DNA from: Cudoniella acicularis
Lineage: Eukaryota; Ascomycota; Leotiomycetes; Helotiales; Helotiaceae
Direction: 5' to 3'
NCBI GenBank assembly: GCA_013054445.1
Contig: JAAMPI010000457.1
Span: 1-37,049, forward strand
DNA length: 37,049 nt
The position numbers were made by a program, and so were the translations under genes. Positions 21,561 through 31,923 of this stretch are shown one piece after another. Below the pieces are notes generated by a model. It was not told where the DNA came from, did not search any database, and was given only the letters and a program-made list of their open reading frames with translations. Positions within the stretch are counted from its first letter, which is position 1; the number at the start of each line of letters is the position of its first letter.

Positions 21561-23271
21561 AATTTCTACAGAGAGGCTTACCGTGCGAATATTATAGAAG
21601 CTGAGATTTAAAACGCTTTGAAGTCGTTCATGTCACAAAACGTCTGTGTTCGCCCGAGAATGCATTTACTCTTGGTTTGTGAGTTACTTCCGTGAGTAGA
21701 GTTTACTATATCTTTTACCTAACTACTCTCGATCGGACTTTTATGACGGCTGGCTACTCGGTAGTGATACTGTAAACCGTACACTCCTTTCCCAAACCCA
21801 AAAAAGCCTAAGCAAGTATATAATTTAGCTACGAAGGCAACTAATTACCTTGGCAGCTTGGCTATTTGCCATGGGGATGTGAAGTAGGGGTACTGATCAC
21901 GTGGTCATGTTAAGTTCGACGTATAGCTCACTCGAAAAAACCAAAAGGGACTTTTGAATTTCCATTTCAGGCACAATTAGCACGTTTATTATTTTAAGTG
22001 TATGCTTTGCTGATTTTATGAAAGCAGAAAATTGTGGGTAAGATGTTGTATTTCTAGGGTCTCCCAGCTGCATGAAAAACTTTAGCGGGTGGAGGAGAAA
22101 CTTTGAAGTGGTAGGTACACGCACCTTCTTGTGACACGGAGAAAAGAAAGCTAATAATACCGCAGTGTCCGAACCGAGGTATATTTCTATCTATGTTATA
22201 TCGAGGCAATCGAAAAATATGCATAGGTAGAGAATTTTGTTATCAAGTCGTGAGATCAGGGCTAATTTAAAAAGGTCTCTAATTTGGCCATTATCTCGCC
22301 AGGCACGAGGGGCGGCACTTGCGGAATTCGGCCCGGCAGTGAACTTTTAGGACATTTTCTGAGTCTGGAAGCTTTGGACTCAAACGTCATCATCATACCT
22401 AGGTGAGATGGAGCTTCCAAGCAGGGATTTCACGAGATTCAAAGCTCCTGAGCGATTTAAGAGAGCGTGGTCTTGCGTACTATTCATGATTTTCCCCGCC
22501 GCTATGAAAAGTTGCAGCGAAAATTCATGAGATTTCTCATTGAGGATGCTCAAGTAAAAATAGCCACCTACGTCACGCGAGGATCTGCTCAGGCTTCTCC
22601 AGGTTCAGAGATGAAGCTCGGACCTTTTTGTTACAAAAGTACGCAGTTCACGGAGCTGCGTGGGAAAACAGCTGTTGCGAATGGAAATTCAAAGGAGAGA
22701 TCAGATCAGATCAAATCATGTTGGGAACGAGGATGGCGTTATGTATTGGTCGATTATCAACCAGGGTCCAGCGGCAAGAATACGTAGGCAGGGTTGCCGG
22801 GTAACTGTGAACCCACCACTACAAATCGCTTTGTCGCAACCCACCTGGCGACCATTCCTCACCGCATACAAACACAAACACAAGCACCACTTGTTTTCCA
22901 ACATTCAGACACACATATCAGTCCAAAGTTTCAGAAGTGCTGGATAAATTCTAAACTATTGAACTTTAGCTTCACGAGTCACACTCAAGAGTCTAAGAGG
23001 ATCAGCGCATCATCTGAGTGTTTTGCCTTCGACGTTTCAAGCCCACTACTCCATTCCGGATAAGCGTCCCTCACGTATGAGATCATTTTAGATTCCGCGC
23101 CCTTCGTTCAAGAATCATCACACAGCTTTCCCATTAAAAGGCGATCGACACCACCACCCATTTTTTTCCGCAACTACACTCTCAACACCAAGAACTCTTC
23201 ACACTCAGCAACCTCATCAACTTTATCCTACCACTTCCCCCTACAGAATTTCCCAACATCAACTGTCCACC
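21510..23271. other. long intergenic region, COQ2 3' flank and NCE102-like promoter
   Basis: 1.76 kb without a supported gene; short frames such as plus 22467-22787 are not recognisable. The first part is AT-rich 3' flank. A short GATCA direct repeat lies near 22698-22715. The final about 170 bases before the Nce102 ATG are strongly C/T- and CA-rich, a typical leader of a highly expressed fungal gene. Confidence 0.55.
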
Positions 23272-23826
23272 ATGGTCGCCTTAGTTCAGACTCTACTTCG
23301 CGGGTCCCAGTTCCTCTGGACTCTGCTTACAACCGCTTTGATCGGCAACGTTATCTCGGAGGCTTTCGCTGGCAACCCATCAAGTATCAACTATGCCATG
23401 TTCGCATGTGCAGTCTCGTGGGTTGTCCTTCTTTATGGCTTGGGAGCAGCCTTTGTCGAAAGCTTAGCAAATACGATTGTGCTCGCTGTTATGGATGGGC
23501 TCGCAACGGTCTTCACGTTCATCGCTGGTGTTGTCCTGGCCGCTAGGCTTCATGTCCACAGCTGTGGTAATTCAGTAAGTATAATCTAACTAGATTTCAT
23601 TCAATTTTTAACGTCCTTATAGGCATATGTCCTCTCCAACTCGCTCACCAGCGGCTCCCATAACCCCACAAAGCGATGCCATGAGCTCCAAGCTAGCACG
23701 GCCTTTTTCTGGTTCCTGTTTGCTTCCTTTGCTGGATCTCTGATCATGGATTTCATTGGCTCTAACAGCTCCATGAGTCGCCCCCGAGGAGGTCTTCGTA
23801 GAGGACCAAACATGTCGCAAGTCTAA
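23272..23826 (+). CDS. NCE102: Nce102-like MARVEL-domain plasma membrane protein
   Basis: Homologue of yeast Nce102/Fhn1, an eisosome and membrane-compartment protein linked to sphingolipid sensing and non-classical export. Two exons, 23272-23574 and 23623-23826 (48-nt intron), giving 168 residues; yeast Nce102 is 173. Four hydrophobic segments are visible (about residues 10-30, 42-62, 70-92 and 127-147). Family marks are NYAMFACAVSW in the second segment, the AARLHVHSCGNS-AYVLSNSLTSGS loop spanning the splice junction, the RCHELQASTAFFWF start of the last segment, a basic C-terminal tail and the terminal SQV. The start codon context CACCATGG is near ideal. The frame is intact. Confidence 0.92.
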
Positions 23827-24502
23827 GCTATTACAACTTGTAAGCCAATGTCCACGGCGCTTTCAAAATATTATTTCTTCTCTTCAACCAGTAGCTAACA
23901 CAGCGATAGACTCCAAGATTCAGGAAGGCAACCAGTCGATGAGTGGCGGAGGTGAAAACTACTTGCGCTTGCATTCAGATTAGCGTTATTAATACATGCA
24001 ATGGGCGGTGGACTCTTTACGCGTTATGATCGATGGGAGGAATGGGTGACGTTGCGTTGTACTATCACGTTTGAGTATACGATCAGCGGCTAGTCTGCAT
24101 ACTTACGACCTTAATGTATATAACAGGAGATGAGGTAATTGAATAAGCAAAAGGAAGGTTATTCAGAGTACTCAGAAGATGTTTATTCACCACCCAAGGC
24201 TCGTTCCTCCTCGTAAGAGCAGAATACGCCACACTATGCACAGTTGTGTTTCTCGATGCATACCCCTGATTTGCCCAATTGAGCTGTAGTATTTACGGTG
24301 TACATATTTCAATTGCAGTTCCGCAATTCCAATTTCCTGAACAAGCAGTGGTTTCGTATGTACATGATCCATAGTGATGCAGAGATATGTTGCTCCCCTG
24401 TTTCCCTTTAATAACGCCATCAATGCCGGAATTACGTCTGCAGCTGTGCCAATAATCCGAAGGATGATTTTTGTGTTTTCTCTTCCATAATACCGTTCCT
24501 CA
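23827..24502. other. intergenic between convergent NCE102-like and MIM2-like genes
   Basis: 3' flanks of both genes. The minus frame 24187-24423 (78 codons) follows the Mim2 stop, has no family resemblance and is probably UTR. Confidence 0.55.
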
Positions 24503-24898
24503 TCACAACGTCGCTGATGCTTCAGCCGCTCCTGCAGCTTTAAATGCCTTCTTGCTCGTAAACCGAACCTCTACCGGGTACGTCCACTCCATATACTTCG
24601 CCCAACCTGTTTACCAGATTTGATTAGCCTCAATCCGCAAATTTTCAAGCAGTAGAGGCAACTCACTCCAATATGCGACCTTCCTCCCCAAGTATTTCCC
24701 AAAAAATGGGACGATGACCATCGTAAGGACCAACTCTAGCTGCTGCAGACTCTCTTCCCATTCTCTTTGTGCATCTGATTCTTCCTCGGAGTCTACATCA
24801 CTGGTGGCTATTGAAGATGGCAGAGAGTCGACATCATCTTGGTCGTAGGAGGATTCCGGAGAAGCATCTTGAATGATGTACGAATCGGAGGTCGACAT
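24503..24898 (-). CDS. MIM2: Mim2-like mitochondrial outer-membrane import protein
   Basis: Small, probably mitochondrial outer-membrane protein; in yeast Mim2 works with Mim1 in inserting helical outer-membrane proteins. Exon 1 is 24898-24667, a 60-nt intron (24607-24666) follows, then exon 2 24606-24503; product 111 residues. The N-terminal 45 residues are acidic and Ser-rich. A conserved block begins with REWEESLQQLE, passes into one hydrophobic segment (LVLTMVIVPFFGKYLGRKVAYW) and continues across the junction as SWAKYMEWTYPVEV, the most conserved part of the family as I remember it. Without the splice the protein would end in an unrelated tail. Assignment rests on motif memory, so a search should confirm it. 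Divergent from SUI3. Confidence 0.72.
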
Positions 24899-25289
24899 TA
24901 TGGAGTTATGAAGGAAGAATTTGGAATTTGGAGAAAGAAAAACAGCACAGGAAGCGCTACCGCTGACACAGTCGCTTCATTGAGTATAGAGGAAGTTCAG
25001 AGGTTGGCAATAAGGCTTGCTGCTTGACTTCAATCGACTTCGAAATGTTGAGCCGATCCGAGGCCGGGCTTTCGCAACAATGACACCGACACGTGACAGG
25101 CATGACTGACTTGGCTGAGTCACATTTCGAAGTGGGATTCTTTGTGCGGCGAATTCAAGTTTTGCGATCAAACCACAAACACCACTTCAACTTTCAGTTC
25201 GGGAAGACAAATTCACATTTGAAATCTTGGTACGAAAACTTCCCCATACCTTTCCTGGACACAGTCCCACAATTTTACAACCCGCAATC
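24899..25289. promoter_or_regulatory. divergent promoter, MIM2-like / SUI3
   Basis: 391 bases between the two ATGs, serving both genes. It contains one perfect Gcn4/CPC1-type element and a CACGTGA-like sequence near 25090. Confidence 0.5.
25116..25122. promoter_or_regulatory. Gcn4/CPC1-type site (TGAGTCA)
   Basis: A perfect TGASTCA palindrome lies 168 bases upstream of the SUI3 ATG. This is the consensus for Gcn4 and its filamentous-fungal counterpart CPC1/CpcA, and also for AP-1-like bZIP factors. Occupancy cannot be judged from sequence. Confidence 0.4.
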
Positions 25290-26445
25290 ATGGCGAGCGA
25301 TGTAAGATCTTATTCGAACATCCCACCTCACTCTCCCACAGAACAATTTTGTAACAACGCAACACAGGAAGCTCACGTCGAGCGAAAACCTCGCAAATCG
25401 GTCGCATTCAGCGAAGGAACTACGATCGTCGACGAAAACGGGGCTATCACAATGAAGGAAGACGGCCACGACGATATGAGAGATACGGCGCTTTCGCACT
25501 CCGCAAGTACGCCGCCTCTCTCACAGGCTTTGGGGGCGTTTACTAACCCGATTAAAGGCCACGATGGCGATGATGGAGCCGGTAAAGAGGATGAGGATGA
25601 TGATGTCGCAAACATGCTGAAGAGCATGAAGAAAAAGAAGAGCAAGAAGCCCAAAGCTGAAGATGGAGAGGCTGGCGAGGGCGACGCTGCGGATGGATTG
25701 GATCTTTCTTCAATGAAAAAGAAGAAGAAGAGCAAGAAGCCCAAGGAAGGAACCGAAAACGAATTTGCGGCCGCGATTGCAGCACTTGAGATTGAAGGCA
25801 AGGAGGGCGAGGGAGAGGGAGAGGGAGAGGACGCCGAGCCAGCAGAGAAGAAGCCCATTGACGATGGTGATATGGAGAAGGGCACTGGAATCTGGCAGCA
25901 CGACGAGACGAAGCCTATTGGATATGAACTCCTCCTCTCCCGATTCTTCACTCTCCTCGCACAAAAGAACCCAGACCATGCTTCTAGCGGCTCAAGAAGT
26001 TACAAAATTCCACCACCACAATGTTTACGAGAAGGAAACAAGAAGACTATCTTCGCCAACATTGCCGAGATCTGCAAGCGTATGAAGAGAACCGATGAGC
26101 ATGTCACATCATATTTGTTCGCTGAGTTGGGTACGAGTGGTTCCGTCGACGGTAGCAGGCGTTTGGTCATCAAGGGTCGATTCCAACAGAAACAAATCGA
26201 GAACGTCCTGAGAAGATACATCAGTCAGTATTTGGAGTTAAATTTTATGTAGAAGTACGTGCTAACTAGTTGCAGTGGAATATGTCACCTGCAAAACCTG
26301 CCGATCCCCAGATACAGAGCTCAACAAGGGTGAGAACAGATTGTACTTCATTACCTGCAACTCATGTGGATCCCGACGAAGCGTCACTGCTATTAAGACC
26401 GGTTTCTCTGCCCAGGTCGGCAAGAGGCGGAGGCAACAAGGTTAA
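25290..26445 (+). CDS. SUI3: translation initiation factor eIF2 subunit beta
   Basis: Beta subunit of eIF2, which delivers initiator tRNA to the 40S ribosome; beta contacts eIF5 and eIF2B through its lysine blocks. Proposed exons 25290-25301, 25368-26223 and 26276-26445, giving 345 residues. The first intron is 66 nt with no in-frame stop, so leaving it unspliced only adds 22 residues; I splice it because it has a GTAAGA donor and CAG acceptor and because its translation does not resemble the family. Two lysine blocks (KKKKSKKPK, and [10 protein letters not shown] about 40 residues later) are separated by an acidic segment and followed by a Glu/Gly run. The conserved core runs from [13 protein letters not shown] to the zinc ribbon CKTC-x20-CNSC. 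The second intron is essential: unspliced, the frame stops before the zinc ribbon. Confidence 0.94.
25807..25830. repeat. GGGAGA microsatellite within eIF2-beta coding sequence
   Basis: Perfect six-base units code for an acidic Glu-Gly run between the lysine blocks and the conserved core. Because the unit is a multiple of three, length change would keep the frame. Confidence 0.8.
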
Positions 26446-27354
26446 ATGCGCGAAAAGTCATTGCTGGGTCTTGGTGTTGCCAATCATTTCAAAAATTGGG
26501 CATTGCTCTTCTGGACAGCAGGCATTCGTGCGCGTCTGACGGTTTTCCGCAAAATAGGCACAGGCACTGTACATAGAATGCAAGAAACAGATCGATTTGG
26601 TGACTACATAGAGGTAATGGTGCGTGCGAAGTTTGTGAGAGGTAAGAAACGCACAAATGTATTCTTCGAGAGCAAGATTCTAGAAGTATGCTTCCACAGC
26701 GCTCATGGTGATGAAGAGTGCAACCCCCAAGTGGTACTTCAGAAAAAAATTTCCTACAGTCTGCAAGATGCACACCCAAAATGCGACCCTCTGCCACCCC
26801 TCACGAACTCATCGTTTGGACTTGCCGGCACCCTTGCCCTGTGCCCCTCAGTTCCTCTCCATCTTCGCGCCAAGTTCCCTCTAAGCGCCATCCCACCGCA
26901 CAACTATCATTCGGCAGCGAGCCGCCATCCCATTGGACAAGCCTACGCAAGTGTCAAGATGTATTTGCTGTTGATTCGTGCGCCGTAAATAGCCACAGCC
27001 CCTCGACTGACTTGGAGGCGCGCTAAAAAAACGCGCGCGAGGTACTGTAGCTGACGAGCTGTCGCAAGCTCTTTTGCTCTTGAAGTTTTTCTTTGCTCTC
27101 GTCTTTGGTATCCCTTCAAGCAGCCGTGGGTGATAGTGTTTTGTCTTTCATCAATACGGGCAAATTCCGATCAAGATACAGTCAACACCGGGTAAGTGAA
27201 GATTGCTTCTGCTGAGTGCGGGGTTCGCGGGGCTGCAGCTAATTTGGACGCCCAGACTTATCTGCACGGATTCCTGCTCGAAACAACCTGGATAGCTTCG
27301 GATTTCTCGTCTGCTTGCTGAGTTCTTCTTGTTCCAGCTCCGAATACCCTCATA
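26446..27354. other. intergenic, SUI3 3' flank and AIM24-family promoter
   Basis: The plus frame starting right at the SUI3 stop (26446-26988, 180 codons) is open but gives unrecognisable sequence and has no separate promoter; I do not call it. The 300 bases before 27355 are pyrimidine-rich leader sequence. Confidence 0.55.
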
Positions 27355-28708
27355 ATGGCTTATCAATACCCGCGTATGTACCAAGTCTTACTAAAAAGGA
27401 TGGTCGCTAACAGTTCATAGCACCAGGCAATGGTGCTGGAGGTATGACTTTCATCGAATTTCTAATCTCTTCGCTCTCTGCTTATTGGTTATTATAGCGC
27501 CTCCGCAACAACAGCACTATGCTCCCCCTCCATCTTCTTCACCTCAGACAACTCAATACTACGCCCCCCCACCACAGACCACCTCCCCACAGCAAGGCGT
27601 AGCATACGCTCCTCCGCCTACACTAACCAACTCCTCCGCAACAACAGCACTATGCGCCTCCTCCTAATTTCTCGCAGCAACAATCTTACCAACCACCACC
27701 TCAACAGCAAATTCCTCAGGCACAAGGGCCTGTTCCATCGTACGATCCTCCCCCAACCTCAGATTATCCACTCGAGAAGCCTGCCCTGGATACAAGCGAG
27801 CCTTTGAACCTTGATCATGGCGCTCCAGCTGCCGAACATTTTGTAGGAGCGAGTACAACTCAAGATGATGTTGGGACATTCAATGGAGGAAGCTACAGAA
27901 TCAGCCACAGGGATTCCAACAGTATTGTTACGATCCAATTAGCTATGGGATGCCCTCTGACTGTTAAACCTGGTACTCATTCCTGACATCGCTGGTATTA
28001 AGAGAAGATGCTAATAAAAACAGGTGCTATGATTGCGATGACACCGACAATCACATTGAAAGGTGCATTGAATATTACAATGAAAAAGTTGATTGCCAAA
28101 GCCGAGCTGGCACATTCTACATTTACAGGTCCAGGAGAACTCCTCCTTGGCCCTCCAATGCTTGGTGACATCACAAATATCCGACTCTCGGGTGACGACC
28201 AATGGTCTGTGGGCCGTGATGGGTTTCTTGCATGCACTCAAGGTGTAGTTAAGGATTATAAGAGACAAGGACTCGGGAAGGCCATGTTTTCAGGAGAAGG
28301 GTTGTTCGTGTATAGGATCAGCGGGCAAGGCTTGTTGTGGATCATGAGTTTTGGTGCAATTATCAGAAAAGATGTAGGTTTGATATTCGATTCTCAAGCC
28401 CTTCTTCCCCTCCAAAATAATACTAACAAGAAAATAGTTGGCAGATGGAGAGAGATATGTTGTGGATAACGGTCACTTAGTTGCTTGGAATACGAAGTAT
28501 ATCCTCGAGCGTGTAGCTTCGGGTGGTATCATCTCCGCCTTGTCGTCTGGCGAAGGCCTCGTGTGCAAATTTACTGGACCTGGCACAGTTTTCCTTCAGA
28601 CAAGGAATGCAGTAAGTTTTCCACTTAGTATTATCCTGTCATACATGCTAACAGTCGTTATAGCACGCCTTTTCTCACTGGATGACCACACATGCGCCTA
28701 TGGTGTAG
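27355..28708 (+). CDS. AIM24-family protein with Pro/Gln-rich N-terminus
   Basis: AIM24/DUF124 (TRAP-like beta-barrel) family; yeast Aim24 is a mitochondrial protein, but this one has a Pro/Gln/Tyr-rich head and no presequence, so location is uncertain. Proposed exons: 27355-27373, 27421-27441, 27498-27598, 27648-27972, 28024-28373, 28438-28611, 28664-28708; 344 residues. The family domain runs from [16 protein letters not shown] through [75 protein letters not shown] and the terminal FSHWM. The 49-nt gap at 27599-27647 is the doubtful point: it has GT...CTAAC...CAG and phase 0, but its content resembles the surrounding YAPPP repeat, and a single surplus base near 27623-27624 would explain the frame change equally well (then about 360 residues). 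The remaining junctions are unambiguous. Confidence 0.85.
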
Positions 28709-29489
28709 AACAACTAAGCCCTGTTTTCTTTCATTGTAAGTTAATTTGGAGCAGGTTTTGGAGTAAGGAATTTGTAGCGCATTCAAACAATGAATTATTC
28801 TGTCCCGAAAATGAGGTTTTTGGAGAGTGCTTTGGAGTAAGGGACGGTGGTGAAGAGCTACTACTGATGCCGTTGTCAACCGTGCTTGCCTCGAGAAAAC
28901 TTCAATGGGAAAGATCTGTCCCCGGTGCAGACTAAGGACATAGTCGCACCTTCCTTTCCCTGTTTATACACGGGACAGGAGCACTTCCCTCGCTTTAGCC
29001 CATCTCCTCTTCCCTTACATTGCAGCCCAGCATTGCTACTTGCTCCCGTATCCCCCATCAGCGACGCAGCGTACTGCAATTTTGGAAGAGTCAACGACTC
29101 GATTTTGGGCATATCATCATTTGGAAAGCAGGTTTAGCATCTGCCATCCCACGCACAGCAGGCCAGTCATCTCGTGAATGGGCATAACACCATCGCCTTG
29201 AACAAAAACCTCTCTGGGTAACCTGCATCTTGCGGACCACCACAATCTGAGCGGTAAGAAATATTTAATCAAACGCGGACTCTTTGCTGACAATGTAGAA
29301 GTTATTACCAGACTGTTCCCTCCGAAATCCTCTGAAATTGGGTTCAATAACCCGAAGACTCGTCCTGAATACAACTCGAGCACTCCTCAATATCTTGCAA
29401 CCAGAATCTCACCTCTTCGGTTATCCATTGCAAAAACGCTCTAACCGACAGGAGGCTTGATCTCAGCAAGACGCAGGTCTTGAGTAGAG
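28709..29489. other. intergenic, AIM24-family 3' flank and promoter of next gene
   Basis: No supported gene; short frames on both strands are unrecognisable. The last stretch before 29490 is the presumed leader of the following protein gene. Confidence 0.55.
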
Positions 29490-31460
29490 ATGCGTCAAAA
29501 CGAAAATCGACCCCCTCGGGTAGCGCTCCGGCCTACTCTCAACAAAGTACCATCCCATTTGAGTTTGCGTGCTGCTAAAAGCAAGCCGACTCCGCTAGAT
29601 AAAAACAAGTCGTCTGGTAATATCACTCGAAGCGCTCCGCAGTCTGCACAATCTACTGGAAAGCGAAACACCCATCCAGAACCAATAAAAGTACCAAAAA
29701 CATACTCGAAAGACGTCAAGAGACCATTAACACCCCCATTTCCTTCTAGCACCCCCTTTTCTGCAGTTCTAAAAAGGGAGCTTCCCACGTCGGATGCAAA
29801 TGGCACGGATGCCGACGATGAGGAAAGTGACGATCTCGAGGAGAAAATTCGATCGGCTCTGAGCTCCCCAACTAGTCATAGAAAGACACAGACCCCAGGC
29901 AGTGCGAAGTCTGTCAGATTTGATCCAGCTATTGTATCATATGGCCGGGTTACCTCTGGCCAGAAGACGCCTTTTGAGCAAGCTCTCAACGTATCGCCTC
30001 CAATCTCTCCAACTCCACCTCCTAGAACGACCTTTGCAGATGCCTTGCAAACCCTCTCACAACTGAAGAAGGGAGATCAGCGTCGACTTCGCAAACTCTT
30101 GGAGGCTCTGAAGGAGATCAACGGTAACAAGAGTGACGATGAAACAAGCGTTGAGCCAACATTGAGCAGAGCAGTTAACAGGTCCAACGAGGAATTGAAC
30201 GAGTCAAACTTGAAGAAGTTGAATCCTCAAGCGCCAGCCTTTAGAGACTTCTCCACTATGAAAAGGAACATCGAGCAGAGGAAGGTAGATCATAATTCGG
30301 TCACCTCGTTGTTCGATGGCAGCAATACCCATTCTCGAGCATTTCACCTGAAGAATCTCCCAGAGAAAGACCCGAAAGAGCCAACCTGGGTCAACGTTTT
30401 CAACCCTCCAGCACCAGAAGACATGCCTCCAGGGTCTCCTGTCATCCCGGCGCCAATTATAGAAGACTTCCGGACAAATTTATCAGGCATTCATGCACCA
30501 CCTCCTAGCCCTGCACTTCAAATGCCTCTCGGTCTCCCCAGTCTTCCCATAGACTTGAATCAGCAAGTTTGGCTGCCATTCCCCATGTTCCCAAATCCAT
30601 ATGGCCTTCAAAATCTCCCACAGCAGGCTATCTGGATCAATCCACTAGGTTTTGAAACGCCAACTCTTTTCAATCCATACGCCCCTCCACCTCTTCCAGC
30701 TACTCGACGCCTACCCCCCAAGCCCAAAGCTGCCAAAGGGCCCATCGTTGATGTTGCCGCTGACTTCATCCCGCCCGAAGTTGGCCATGGTCGTGTTGCC
30801 CAGGCTATCGACCAGACCTGGGGCAAATCTCTGTTGAACACATTTTCTGCCAAATACCCGCAAACTGGAAAGGCTAAAGGCAGTACTACCGCCCCAGGCC
30901 AGATGAGGCAAGCGGCTGCTATCCAGCAACAGCTTGAATTCTTGATTTACCAGGAGAAGGAGAAGAAAGCTTTGGGAGAGCGAACAGGAAATGTGCCTCC
31001 GCCAAGCAGTAAAAAGGAGACAAGGATCGAAAAGGCCCCAATGACGGAAACATTCTCTAGTACCGAGAAAGATTTCAGCAATAAAAGAGCTCCAAGTAAC
31101 GGAAAATACCAAACAAGCTCTGTGGAGAACACTCAAACCAATTGGAGAAATGCTGGTTGGAAGGATCTCCCAACTGAGTGGGAGAGTTTCAATGAACGGA
31201 GGGATGTTTCTATACTTGGCACCGCTTGGAAGGACGCAACCAACACTATAGGCACCTCCATTGATGTTAGAAGCATTCCAAGCATTCGAGTTGCCTCAAC
31301 GACCTCGCAGAATACCTCGACTACAGAGGAGACATTCCTGGGATTTAAGGATGATTCGGCCGCTTGGAAAGAAATTTCTAGCAACTGGAACGATACGGCG
31401 TTGGATTGGGAGCCCTCAATCCCATGGACGAGTAAGGGTACCAATACATCAACCGATTAG
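29490..31460 (+). CDS. hypothetical protein, 656 aa, largely disordered
   Basis: Single open frame of 656 codons, intact, with codon use like its neighbours; its length and sustained Pro/Ser/Thr-rich composition argue for a real gene. I do not recognise the family. From the N-terminus: a basic Arg/Lys/Pro-rich 110 residues; an acidic patch (DADDEESDDLEEKI, about 105-118); a SVRFDPAIVSYGRV segment; a short predicted helix (DQRRLRKLLEALKEINGN); a Pro-rich middle with IPAPIIEDFRTNLSGI and repeated Phe-Pro-Asn-Pro-Tyr-like stretches; VADFIPPEVG; a Gln-rich helix (QAAAIQQQLEFLIYQEKEKKALGER); and four Trp-containing repeats near the C-terminus (NWRNAGWKDLP, LGTAWKDATN, AAWKEISSNW, TALDWEPSIPW). No signal peptide or membrane segment. 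Nuclear or cytoplasmic scaffold is possible but is inference. Confidence 0.75.
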   Translation: MRQNENRPPRVALRPTLNKVPSHLSLRAAKSKPTPLDKNKSSGNITRSAPQSAQSTGKRNTHPEPIKVPKTYSKDVKRPLTPPFPSSTPFSAVLKRELPTSDANGTDADDEESDDLEEKIRSALSSPTSHRKTQTPGSAKSVRFDPAIVSYGRVTSGQKTPFEQALNVSPPISPTPPPRTTFADALQTLSQLKKGDQRRLRKLLEALKEINGNKSDDETSVEPTLSRAVNRSNEELNESNLKKLNPQAPAFRDFSTMKRNIEQRKVDHNSVTSLFDGSNTHSRAFHLKNLPEKDPKEPTWVNVFNPPAPEDMPPGSPVIPAPIIEDFRTNLSGIHAPPPSPALQMPLGLPSLPIDLNQQVWLPFPMFPNPYGLQNLPQQAIWINPLGFETPTLFNPYAPPPLPATRRLPPKPKAAKGPIVDVAADFIPPEVGHGRVAQAIDQTWGKSLLNTFSAKYPQTGKAKGSTTAPGQMRQAAAIQQQLEFLIYQEKEKKALGERTGNVPPPSSKKETRIEKAPMTETFSSTEKDFSNKRAPSNGKYQTSSVENTQTNWRNAGWKDLPTEWESFNERRDVSILGTAWKDATNTIGTSIDVRSIPSIRVASTTSQNTSTTEETFLGFKDDSAAWKEISSNWNDTALDWEPSIPWTSKGTNTSTD

Positions 31461-31923
31461 AGCGACACTTGGAAGCAATTCGACTCCAGAAAAAATACGA
31501 CTGACTGGTAGTCGTATAAGATAGAAACTTAAAAAATTGTGTCGGCGTGAAATTGCAATGCAATGTCCATTTTTATCGAATCCATCCTGGGTTAGTTGTT
31601 TTATGATGGGGAGGTAGAGGCTTGTTTTTGCTTTGTACTGGCGATGAAAAGCGGCGTCTTTATATGGCGCATTGGTATACTTAGCTCTCTCGGATGGTGT
31701 ACGTGTGCTGTATCGTCATTACTCTTCGGTCTGTAGTTTTAATTGATGTTGTTTTATCGTTGATCTCGGCTGAAGCCTTGGACAAATCATCCAAGCGGCC
31801 GCATTCAATCGCGTGAACCGAACTTTATCGACGCGTCCAATTCACCTTTCTAGTCTCTGGCTACTATACAATGATATAACACCCACCCTCTTTCCCACAG
31901 CACAAGCTAATAGAATCCGAACC
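31461..31923. promoter_or_regulatory. intergenic / MED1 promoter
   Basis: 463 bases. The first half is AT-rich 3' flank of the hypothetical gene; the second half leads into the MED1 leader. A GCGGCCGC palindrome lies at about 31796-31803. No regulator assigned. Confidence 0.5.

Noticed and set aside
26446..26988. 180-codon frame immediately after the SUI3 stop
   Set aside because: It begins inside the SUI3 3' flank without its own leader and its translation shows no domain or family pattern.
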